A DNA stretch of 15,557 nucleotides from Saccoglossus kowalevskii. Taxonomy: Eukaryota; Hemichordata; Enteropneusta; Harrimaniidae. The stretch lies in NCBI RefSeq assembly GCF_000003605.2, contig NW_003154743.1, positions 173,601-189,157 on the forward strand, written 5' to 3'. Positions 7,225 through 15,315 of the stretch are shown in pieces (within the stretch, counting starts at the first letter, position 1; each line of letters begins with the position of its first letter). The translations under genes were made by a program, and so were the position numbers. The notes below the pieces were generated by a model that was not told the origin of the DNA, searched no databases, and was given only the letters and a program-made list of their open reading frames with translations.

Positions 7225-8390
7225 ATCATGTGTATAAGTATTTGATTTATGTTTAATGATATTATACATATGCACGTCAATTTGTTTCATGATCTGATTC
7301 AAGATGGCCGAATGGCGGCCATTTTTGTGCTAAAAATCATCAAAATCAAGCATTTTTCGGCTGTTTACAGATGGATTTTGTTCAAAATTGGTATATACAT
7401 TAGACATTATAGGACCTTGATGCACATCATTTTGTTTTTCAGATAAGATTCAAAATGGCCGACTGGCGGCCATTTTGTTTTAATGAATGTGGTTCTAGTG
7501 CCATATCTCTGACTTGCTTTGACTGATTATGTTCAAATTTTAAATATTCATTATAGATCATGTCATAGATATACAGATATATTGGTTTGACGATTCTACT
7601 AAAAATGGCCGAATGGTGGCCATTTTTGTGCTAAAAAATCATCAAAATCAAGCATTTCCCGGCTGTTTACGGATGGATTTTCTTCAAACTTGGTATATAC
7701 ATTAGACATTATGGGACCTTGATGCAAATAATTTTGTTTTTCAGATCGGATTCAAAATGGCTGTCTGGCGGCCATTTTGTTTTAATGAATGGGCTTCTAG
7801 ACCCATATCTCTGACTTTTTTTGACTGATTATGTTCAAATTTTAAATATTCATTTTACATCATGTCATAGATATACAGATATATTGGTTTGACGATCCTA
7901 TTCAAAATGGCCGAATGGTGGCCATTTTTGTGCTAAAAAAATCAACAAATATCAAGCGTTTCTGGCATTTATAAATGGATTTCGTTCAAACTTGGTACAT
8001 ATATTAGACATTACAGGTTTCTGATGCACGTCATTTTTTTTTTCAGATTGGATTCAAAATGGCTGACTGGCGGCCATTTTGTTTTAATGATTGGGCTTCT
8101 AGAGCCATATCTCTTAAATGCTTTGACTGATTATATTCAAATTTTATATACGGTATTCGTTATACATCATGTTATATATATATATAAATGGCTGATTTTG
8201 AATGCTGTTCCAGAGCAATATCTCTCAATATGGACAAGTACTTGTTTGACGATCAGATACAAATGTGAATCATTTTAATGTTAAAAAAATCATATTCCTG
8301 ACATGGTTATATTCCAGCTATATTACTATAAACAAAACTATGTATCTTAAATTTGATAACTAACGGGGACTGTGCCATGCATGGCTTGTT
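7225..8390 (+). repeat. Repeat element copy 2: ~302-bp dimeric tandem array with the same 3' tail
   Basis: Units beginning atttttgtgc at 7321, 7622 and 7924 give periods of 301 and 302 bp. Each unit consists of two related monomers of about 150 bp. One carries ATGGCCGAATGG(C/T)GGCCAT followed by tttttgtgctaaaa, the other an ACTGG-looped palindrome followed by ttgttttaatga. The array decays after about 8160. The element ends with TAACGGGGACTGTG (8361-8374), a palindrome GCCATGCATGGC (8374-8385) and CTTGTT (8385-8390), matching copy 1. ATATTACTAT upstream of the tail is also shared. The left boundary is uncertain. The element sits within the intron between exons 6 and 7. Confidence 0.75.
8361..8390 (+). 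repeat. 3' terminal hairpin tail of repeat copy 2
   Basis: TAACGGGGACTGTG is identical over 14 bases to the copy 1 tail and is followed by the 12-bp palindrome GCCATGCATGGC and CTTGTT. Relative to copy 1, the stem pair T-A has become C-G on both sides (GTCAT/ATGAC versus GCCAT/ATGGC), so pairing is preserved. Confidence 0.55.
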
Positions 8391-8432
8391 TTTCATCATT
8401 TGTAAATTCTATTCTAATTAATTTGTTTCCAG

Positions 8433-8583
8433 GCGACAGGGTCTGGTGGAGGCACTATTCAGCTGATTGCAGATGTTATCATAGTAGATGGTGTGATCAC
8501 ATCCGATGGTGGTACTTCAGACCAGCCTGGTAACGGTGGAGCTAGTGGTGGAAGTATCCATATTCAATCTGACATTCTATCCG
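8433..8583 (+). CDS. Exon 7: GGGT-I strand block of module 2
   Basis: Acceptor atttgtttccag ends at 8432 and donor gtgagt starts at 8584. Entry phase 0, exit phase 1, 151 nt, so it is too short for a long open frame. It encodes ATGSGGGTIQLIADVIIVDG, VITSDGGTSDQPG, then NGGASGGSIHIQSDILS. The GGASGGSIHI segment aligns with GGGSGGSMHI of exon 2. It follows a 1340-bp intron full of tandem repeats and precedes the cysteine cassette by a 156-bp intron. Confidence 0.8.
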
Positions 8584-8739
8584 GTGAGTTATCGTGAAAT
8601 ATATACTTTCACTTGTGGAAGCTAAATACGGTTTACCAATGTCACAGTTACTCTATACATTTTGTATGTCAAAAAATCAATAGAATGTAATACACATGAA
8701 CAAAACTAACAATAATGTGTTTGTGTTTTGATTATGTAG

Positions 8740-8975
8740 GTACTGGTGAGATGTCCTCTAATGGTGGTGATGGTGCATGTGTTCTACATTGTAATAAATG
8801 TAATGAACATAGAGAATGTTTGGAGTGTACAGATTATAAATATTGGAGAGATTACAATTGTATCGATGATTGTGATGATTATCATAATCGCAGAAATGTC
8901 TCTTATTCATATGGTCATCTGGTAATCCATAAAGTTGGTAGTTATTGTGTGAATGAGAAAGCTGCTCATGACGAG
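8740..8975 (+). CDS. Exon 8: furin-like cysteine-rich cassette inside module 2
   Basis: Acceptor gattatgtag ends at 8739. Entry phase 1, exit phase 0, 236 nt. After the module sequence GTGEMSSNGGDGA come eight cysteines spaced C-x3-C-x2-C-x5-C-x2-C-x10-C-x3-C-x24-C, with an aromatic Y-K-Y-W before C6. This resembles a furin-like or growth-factor-receptor-type cysteine-rich repeat, usually extracellular. The last cysteine (GSYCVNEK) is downstream of all plausible GT donors. The best exit is gag|gcaagt at 8976, a GC donor with otherwise ideal consensus. It keeps phase 0 into exon 9 and the glycine loop then resumes. A GT donor at about 8920 (ctg|gtaatc) would also keep phase but lose the last cysteine. 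One sequon (NVS). Confidence 0.75.
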
Positions 8976-9727
8976 GCAAGTATTGTTTTAATACTGTTTA
9001 TTGCTGGGAGTAAGGTTCAATCTCAAAATTGGGATTTATAGATTAGCTCAGCATTCCTTGAGTAGCCTTGAATTGCCAGGATGTACCGGAATTCCAAAAA
9101 ATCTTGTTTCAGTCTTGAAAAGTCTAGAGCAAAAAATCTGACACTTGAAGTTAATAAAAACTCGCTCCTTTTCTTCATACTACCTTTTCATTTATAATTT
9201 GCTGATGGTGAGAAAGTTCATTTTTGCAATTTTCTAATCTGTGCTTGAATTGTATTAATTCAATGGAAAACATTGATTCCGGTGAAACTTGAATGAAACT
9301 TCCCTTTGTACCACCTTATAAATTACAACCAAAATAGCCTGGAATAGCCTGTAATTATTTTTTTTTCTGAAATGTATGAATGCAACAGCAGTTTGTCTGA
9401 CCATTATGTTGGCAGAGTGATCATACATTAAAGCATGAATGTGTTCATTATTTGTGTTATCATGATTGGATTCAATATGGCCAACTATTTTGATTTTTGT
9501 TACAATCTATATCTCCATATCCCCATGAATACTGATGTTCTCCACAATATTTGGGCCAATTGATGCATGAGTTCATCATTTTGCTTCATGATTGGATTCA
9601 ATGGATTCAATTGAAAACTTAATTATTATTAACTTTGTTTTAAATGTAAAATTTTACAAGTTATCATATTTATAATAGAATGTAATGTACAAGATAGCTG
9701 AAAGTACAATTTATATTTCACTCACAG
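8976..9727. other. Intron 8-9 with apparent GC-AG boundaries
   Basis: The intron starts GCAAGT after gag and ends ttcactcacag. Within it, about 9455-9610 contains a decayed palindromic monomer (gattggattcaatatggcca, later gattggattcaatgg), related to the arrays at 1-960 and 7225-8160. The rest shows nothing recognisable. Confidence 0.5.
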
Positions 9728-10229
9728 TTGTGGATAATTGGGGGTGGTGGAGGAGGAGGACGCATTGCTCTGTATACTTATGAAGATAATAGATATACTG
9801 GTAACTTACACACTTATGGTGGGGTCAGCTACAAAGAATCTGGTGGACCTGGAACTATCTACATGTCTAATACTACACCAAATGGCACTCAGACTACTCT
9901 AATAGTGGACAACCAGGGAAGAACGCCTCTACGGGATCATAGACTCCACGATGTTGAGGAAGACTCTGCTCGAGCATATATAATTACTGGTGAAGCGCAT
10001 CAAGTTGATTCTTACTGGTTTGATGAGGTACACATCAATCAAGGTGCTCATTTAGCCTTTGAGAGCAATGTTAATTATTCTACTGCGGTGGAGATTGGTA
10101 AAATATATGGAGATCTGACTGGTATGCTACACAGTGCAGAGAGTTTTCCTATTATCATTACAGAATCACAGTCACCATTCCCTGCTGCTTTTTACATCTA
10201 TGAAGATTCATATGTACAGCTACCAACAG
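9728..10229 (+). CDS. Exon 9: GGGGGGGRIALY core and C-terminal part of module 2
   Basis: Acceptor ttcactcacag ends at 9727 and donor gtgggt starts at 10230. Entry phase 0, exit phase 1, 502 nt. It starts LWIIGGGGGGGRIALYTYED, then RYTGNLHTYGG, and closes the core with GGPGTIYM (core 9740-9865). Next come TTLIVDNQGRTPL, DEVHINQGAHLAFES and LTGMLHSAES, which match exon 13 (SLYVDNNNIGRPL, VTGQAELAF, GSGIVHIG) in order. Three sequons (NTT, NGT, NYS), no cysteine. The frame stays open about 200 nt beyond the donor, but that tail is basic and cysteine-containing and overlaps intron repeats, so splicing at 10229 is preferred. Confidence 0.84.
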
Positions 10230-10384
10230 GTGGGTTGTTTAATCTTGCATTTAGTGGTGAATTTATACTCTATATATACATGTACATGTATGATCATATG
10301 AAATTTAGTCCCAGAAGTTTAAAAAAGGGAAACTTCTCCTTCTTGTGTGTATGTGCACGTGTATGTGTGTTCATCCACACCTTA

Positions 10385-10600
10385 ATCTCAGACATGTCTG
10401 GATTAGTCATGTTCAAATTTCATATGTAAGTCGTACTTCATGTCACACACTATAAACATGCATTTGTTTCATGATCCGATGCAAGATGGCCAAATGGCAG
10501 CCATTTTAAAGTTAAAATGCAAAAACCAAATATATCTGGAGCCAATTCTGGACTGATTTAATTGAAACTTGGTACATATACCAGAATATGTTCTGTTGCT
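10385..10600 (+). repeat. Single decayed monomer of the palindromic repeat family
   Basis: The sequence gattagtcatgttcaaattt, then catttgtttcatgatccgat and gatggccaaatggcagccat, followed by gaaacttggtacatata, follows the order of words in the 140- to 150-bp monomers of both arrays. The palindrome has partly lost pairing. It lies in the intron between exons 9 and 10. A 12-bp palindrome CAGACATGTCTG near 10390 marks its left part. Confidence 0.6.
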
Positions 10601-10944
10601 TGCAATTAACTTGCTTACTCATTAGTGATATTTGCTGTAACTTTCAAGAATATTTTAAATTCTCAAATGATTTTTTTGAGCCAGTGAATAATAAGTGTTA
10701 AAATAAATTACTGAGTTTCATGCGTTTATCATATTTTGAAATCCTTGCCTGGAAGGTCCACTCAATTTTATATTCAGCACATTCAGTGGAAAAATGTTGG
10801 TGATATATGTCAAGGATTTTTGGTCAGTCTCTTAGTATGGAGATGTGCATGTTATGTCAATAATGGTAGTAATAGCCAATATTCATTTTTTTTACAATGT
10901 ATGATACATGATTGTGACAGGAATGATTATATTTATCTTTTCAG

Positions 10945-11054
10945 CTGTCACACTCAGTAATCTGGACTATCCAGACATCTATATTGATGGTGAAGTAGAT
11001 GGAGTACAGAATCTTGTGATTGGTACACATATCAATTTGCATATTGGAAGTCAG
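10945..11054 (+). CDS. Exon 10: short strand exon at the module 2/3 boundary
   Basis: Acceptor tatcttttcag ends at 10944 and donor gtaaat starts at 11055. Entry phase 1 (Ala), exit phase 0, 110 nt. It encodes AVTLSNLDYPDIYIDGEVDG followed by VQNLVIGTHINLHIGSQ. This aligns with exon 14: SLEIYDIAVIIEGTLTGGKN then VTVGRGGKLILR. That match, plus compatible phases on both sides, is the main support for such a short exon. It contains no cysteine and no sequon. Confidence 0.76.
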
Positions 11055-11689
11055 GTAAATATTTATTTTGTGTTCGATTCATGAAATCATCGCAGTACTG
11101 AAATTGTTGCTAAACTGAAAATAAAGTAAATTTAATTCAATGATCTGATTCTACTTGTAAAAGCATTTTACAACTCACAATAAATATCCTTAGGACAGTT
11201 CAAACACATAAATAAGCGAAACAAAATTATTGTATTTTTTTGTTTCAAAAGTGTCACATAATTGTTGATTTAGACATAAGTCATTCACTGTTGAGCTTTT
11301 TTACTCTGCATCAATAATTTTTTTTTTTGAAAACGTATAAAAATGGGTCTCTTCGAAACTATTTCTATAGGATTTCATAAAACATGAATAGTGTTTGTCA
11401 GAATTTGTCAATAATTCAGAAAAGCCATTAGTACCCATCTTATAACTACCGCTACCGAACAAAAATTTTGAGATATGACTAAATATTTTCATCACAGGAA
11501 CCAATGGTATAATGACTTTATGTGATGAATCTCATTAACTCTGAACGCCAAAGTCAACTTTTGTCACCATATACTAATTTCAAAAGTACAAATTATTTTC
11601 GTAATTTTTTCCAAATTTTGATCAAGACTTGTTGCTAATTGAAAACTATGTCCAATTGGTTCAAAATTATGCATCTTTTTCTATTTAAG
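11055..11689. other. Intron 10-11, possible decayed repeat end
   Basis: Mostly AT-rich and featureless with a T run near 11319. At about 11535-11552, TTAACTCTGAACGCCA resembles the left end of the TTAA elements upstream, but no matching right end is seen. The minus-strand frame at 11301-11504 has no support. Confidence 0.35.
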
Positions 11690-11872
11690 GGTCACTCATC
11701 TGGAGACGATAAAAAATGTCTGAATTTATTGAACCTGGATATTTTATCTGATGGTGCGATTCAGTCCTGGTACGGACAAGATCCAGATTTATCTGAGACC
11801 AATCCAGATTATCCTTCATTGAATTTATCGTTAAGCGATAAACTACACATCCATCCTGGTGGCAAGATATTG
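11690..11872 (+). CDS. Exon 11: module 3 lead-in
   Basis: Acceptor ttctatttaag ends at 11689 and donor gtaagt starts at 11873. Phase 0 on both sides, 61 codons. It encodes GHSSGDDKKCLNLLNLDILS, an acidic polar stretch (YGQDPDLSETNPDYP), then LNLSLSDKLHIHPGGKIL. LSDKLHIHPGGKIL corresponds to LTNGLHVRGGGSL of exon 5 and to LTTNRLHLSSGSV of exon 15. One sequon (NLS) and one cysteine. The open frame runs upstream to 11639, but the pyrimidine-AG acceptor and the phase 0 exit of exon 10 place the start at 11690. Confidence 0.8.
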
Positions 11873-12039
11873 GTAAGTGTACAAGCATAGACATAGAAAT
11901 TTATGATAAGACCAGGACCAGATATCTGAATAATTAATCTTATTTGGATGGTGGGACAGGAACTTGTAAGGAGTTCAGTCCATGTATGCCTATACCAATT
12001 TTTGCTCTAATTTGGCAAAAATACAAGATATGTTTATAC

Positions 12040-12135
12040 ACGTATACATGTAAATTTGTATTTTGTTTCATTACTTTTGACGGACTGGTGGCTATTTTTG
12101 TTGCTAAAAGATTATGTCATCAAATGCTTCTATAA
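12040..12135 (+). repeat. Decayed fragment of the palindromic monomer
   Basis: gacggactggtggctatttt, then ttgctaaaagattatgtcatcaaatgc, matches the monomer word order gccgaatggtggccattttt, gtgctaaaaaatcatc, caagc of the array at 7225-8160. Only one partial unit is present, in the intron between exons 11 and 12. Confidence 0.5.
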
Positions 12136-12325
12136 AGAATTTAGCATTTCTATAATTAGCAATATAATTTACTCATTTTAATACTTTGTCACCAACGTAT
12201 CACTACAAAAATTTGTCCTTGTATATATCATTAACCAACTGTAATTCATTGCACTCACAGTATGGCTAAAATTATAAGACATTTGCAAACCCAAGTCATA
12301 ACATCTGAGTGTCAATTTCTTACAG

Positions 12326-12449
12326 ACTGCTTGGGTTGAAGTAAATGCTAACACTGTTATCATAGATGAAGCTGGATTTATTGATGTTAGTGAGCAAAGT
12401 AGTCAATATATACATGAAAGACATGGAGAAATATACTCACCATACTGGG
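12326..12449 (+). CDS. Exon 12: VIIDEAG strand exon of module 3
   Basis: Acceptor caatttcttacag ends at 12325 and donor gtaagt starts at 12450. Entry phase 0, exit phase 1, 124 nt. It encodes TAWVEVNANTVIIDEAGFID, then a polar stretch ending EIYSPYW with a split Gly codon. NTVIIDEAGFIDVS aligns with EVIVDSLGSLNVD (exon 1), TITVDDEGEVNV (exon 6) and VVILDDQAMIDLS (exon 15). The consensus is hydrophobic strand, D-acidic turn, hydrophobic strand, which is strong evidence of coding despite the short length. Confidence 0.8.
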
Positions 12450-13007
12450 GTAAGTATGAAAACTTGTCACATGAATGATCAAAATAGTGCATATAATTTC
12501 ATGAAGAAATTTCTTGCGAATGCAAATTCAATAGTTGTGAGATCCCATGGTTATGTGTGAAATCAAATGTAAAAACAGGACAAACAAAGGTCATAGAGTC
12601 GTAATGACGTCATAAAGTTGTGTGGCACTCAACAAATGCAAAATTATTTTGGGGTATTTCCATGCTTAATTTTGTGCTTTACATTTTTGATGATGGTCAA
12701 TTTTGATGAAATAAGAGTATCCCAAAGCAATATTCCTATCTTCAAAAATCAGTATTTCAACTTTAGTTATTAACCAAAAAAGTGAAATTAAAAATCAAAT
12801 CAGTTGATTCTTTCACACAATATACAAGTTCTCGCAGTGAATGGAAAATCATCTATTTTGATGATGATTTGTAGGAAAACAATTTTGTGAAGTATATGTA
12901 TACACGCCAAAATTGATATTAATCTGATCTTATTGATCAAGGAGTATTCTACTTTATCACTGCAGGGTTGAATTATCAGTGAATCAGTCTAATTATATTT
13001 TCAACAG
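12450..13007. other. Intron 12-13, nothing recognised
   Basis: AT-rich sequence without a credible open frame, repeat monomer or strong inverted repeat. It ends in tattttcaacag. The open frame that crosses the donor of exon 12 (to 12560) loses all resemblance to the modules after 12449. Confidence 0.45.
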
Positions 13008-13768
13008 GTGGTTCTGGTGGTGGCCATGGAGGTAGTGGTGGACAGGGTTACAATACGCAGAAAGTTGGACCAGCATATGGATACTTACATCATCCTAGAG
13101 ATTTTGGTACTGGGGGAGGTAACTCAGGTGGCAACCTGACTGATGGCGGTAGAGGAGGTGGTGTCATTAGTATCACTGCCCTTGATATTGAGATATATGG
13201 AAGTCTGAAAGCCAACGGTGGTGATGCTATGAGTGTATCAAGTGGTGGTGGTGGTGGAGGAGGTGTGTACACAGAGAGTGTTAACTTTAGAGGGTATGGA
13301 CTGATAACTGTCAACGGAGGGTCAGTTCCAGAGGGTGGAAACTATGCTGGAGGCGGTGGTGGAGGAGGGAGGATGGCTCTCAATTATATCAATAATTATT
13401 TTACTGGTCATCTCCAAGCATATGGTGGAAGAAGTCTACATGAAGTGGGTGGTGCTGGAACTATTATACTACATAACACCCAAGGATTGAACACATCACT
13501 GTACGTGGACAATAACAATATAGGGAGGCCGTTAAATGAAGCAATTGATTACATTTCTTTAGTAGGACGACATCGTGGTAGTGTTAGTTGTCGTACATGG
13601 GTTGTTGACCAACCAGGTTATGAATTCCTATTCGATACTATGTTTGTCACTGGTCAAGCAGAGTTGGCATTTGTTCGGCCATGGCCTGAGACGATGGTGA
13701 AGCAGAACATTCTGGCAAAGAAATCTGAGGGTGATGGTTCAGGCATAGTACATATCGGACCTTTACAG
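13008..13768 (+). CDS. Exon 13: almost complete glycine body and core of module 3
   Basis: Acceptor tattttcaacag ends at 13007 and donor gtaaac starts at 13769. Entry phase 1, exit phase 0, 761 nt, the longest exon here. It encodes in order GGSGGGHGGSGGQG, the motif PRDFGT (13094-13111), GGRGGGVISITALDIEIYGS, a seven-glycine run, GYGLITVNGGSV, then GGGGGGGRMALNY and GGAGTIIL (core 13349-13471). Next are SLYVDNNNIGRPL, a single-cysteine SCRTW, VTGQAELAF and GSGIVHIG. The elements that modules 1 and 2 spread over several exons are fused here without introns. Two sequons (NLT, NTS). The opposite strand shows a poly-Pro frame that is only the complement of the glycine codons. Confidence 0.87.
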
Positions 13769-13989
13769 GTAAACCTGTGATGTATTCTCTATCAAACATC
13801 TTTCATTTAATGCACCAAAATCCTGACTACAAATTATCATGAACTTTCTTCAGAACAGCAGACAGAAACAATATATACTACAATTGAGGTTTATAATTTA
13901 AAAAAATAATTCAGATATTACCTGAAATTAAAACACATGTGAAATTACCATGATCTTAAAACTAATTACTGGAATCTTTATATTCACAG

Positions 13990-14171
13990 GTGTTTGATGT
14001 AGAACTTCCTCATAGCAGTCCTCGACTGCGTTGGGGTATAACTATCTATCCACATGGTGAAATGATTACAGCGTCATCCCTTGAAATATATGATATAGCT
14101 GTCATCATTGAAGGAACATTGACTGGGGGTAAAAACGTTACAGTTGGACGTGGAGGAAAACTTATTCTGAG
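13990..14171 (+). CDS. Exon 14: strand exon starting module 4
   Basis: Acceptor tatattcacag ends at 13989 and the donor after ctgag is gtatca at 14172. Entry phase 0, exit phase 2, the only phase 2 junction in the window, 182 nt. It encodes VFDVELPHSSPRLRWGITIY, EMITASSLEIYDIAVIIEGT and LTGGKNVTVGRGGKLILR. It matches exon 10 over the last 30 or so residues. One sequon (NVT). If unspliced, the frame would stop at 14215-14217 after IFRN. The homology to other modules ends at the proposed donor, which favours splicing. Confidence 0.8.
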
Positions 14172-14568
14172 GTATCAGGCAGTTTTAACTATTAAACCAG
14201 AAATATTTAGGAATTAAATTATTATTTATTATAAATATGTCAGTAAAACCTAGACCATATATGAGCAAAGAACTTGCAAAAACATGTTCATAAATATTTA
14301 CCAGTCATAACCCGATTTCCTTGAAGTAAAAATGTTTGTTTGGCAGAATCTACCATCATCATCATTACAAATTCTCTGACTCAATTACAGCAAAACTAAA
14401 TGTTCAGAAGAATGACAAAAGTTTACTGACAATTAATAAACACATATTACAATTCATGGTCAAATCAAGGCATGAAGCTGTCCTTCTTTCATTGGTTTTA
14501 ATATTATGTTTTTTAGTAAATTAAAAATTAATTTATATCTTAACATAACGAATTTATTGTTTATTTAG
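14172..14568. other. Intron 14-15, nothing recognised
   Basis: A phase 2 intron of 397 bp, AT-rich. A short catcatcat run near 14348 and an open frame at 14336-14524 unlike the modules are the only items seen. Confidence 0.45.
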
Positions 14569-14794
14569 GCATGTGACCAATGAAACCCATGAGAGTATCC
14601 GTGATATTGGATTTGATCATCTTGAAGTGTATGGAGGAGGTCGTGTTATATCAGAGAGTGATGAAGATGGGTTATTCCTGACAACCAATCGTTTACATTT
14701 GTCTAGTGGATCGGTGTTTGAAGCTGACAGATTAACAATTACATCACATGTTGTTATATTAGATGACCAAGCCATGATTGATTTGTCTTCCAAG
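14569..14794 (+). CDS. Exon 15: LEVYGGG / VVILDD strands of module 4
   Basis: Acceptor tttatttag ends at 14568 and donor gtgtgg starts at 14795 (aag|gtgtgg, a weaker donor). Entry phase 2 (split Arg codon with exon 14), exit phase 0, 226 nt. It encodes HVTNETHESIRDIGFDHLEV, YGGGRVISESDEDG, LTTNRLHLSSGSVFEADRL and TITSHVVILDDQAMIDLSSK. IGFDHLEVYGGG corresponds to VFGIDHLEL of exon 5, and the last strands match exons 1, 6 and 12. One sequon (NET), no cysteine. Confidence 0.82.
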
Positions 14795-15315
14795 GTGTGG
14801 ATCACTAAACAAAGATTTTTATTCTCTTTATCAAACCTCGTAAATAATATTATTTATCACTATTAACCAACTTCATCAAACTTTTGATCAAAATCTAGGT
14901 TATCCATGTTTTCCAATGTTGGCGGAGTTTGAAAGTTGGATAAATTTTCTTTTCCTGCATTTTAAACCTAATATTTTGTCAAACACTGTATTTTGATTAT
15001 TTTAATATTTTCTGGATCAAATTATTTGGTTTATTAAATTCATGGAATTCCCATTGAACCTGAAAAGTTCTATTGTAATTTATGTTCTTAGGGATTTAAT
15101 TAGCAGGAGTTTACTTGTCAATGAAAATAACTTGCTTAAAGCTCAGTGAATACTTATAAGTATTCAGTAAATTTTATTTCTGCTGCTTAGAAAATGGTAA
15201 TGAAGAATCAACTTGCATATTTTCATACAAAAAACTTGTCTCTAAAATTGCAAATGGACTGGTCATACAACTCATGAACCAAAAAAATAGTTAATACTTT
15301 CTGTTTTTTACACAG
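14795..15315. other. Intron 15-16 with a 20-bp perfect palindrome
   Basis: AT-rich intron. The perfect palindrome TGAATACTTATAAGTATTCA occupies 15147-15166. No other repeat or coding sequence is recognised before the T-rich acceptor tract of exon 16. Confidence 0.5.

Noticed and set aside
7225-8390. Exon or second gene inside the large intron 6-7
   Set aside because: Open frames at 7249-7446 and 8024-8278 lie in the tandem repeats, and exons 6 and 7 already join in phase 0.
8758-8979. Minus-strand His/Asn-rich open frame
   Set aside because: Complement of exon 8, whose forward frame has ordered cysteines and matching splice phases.
13090-13314. Minus-strand proline-rich open frame
   Set aside because: It is the complement of the Gly codons (GGN) of exon 13, so a proline-rich shadow is expected.
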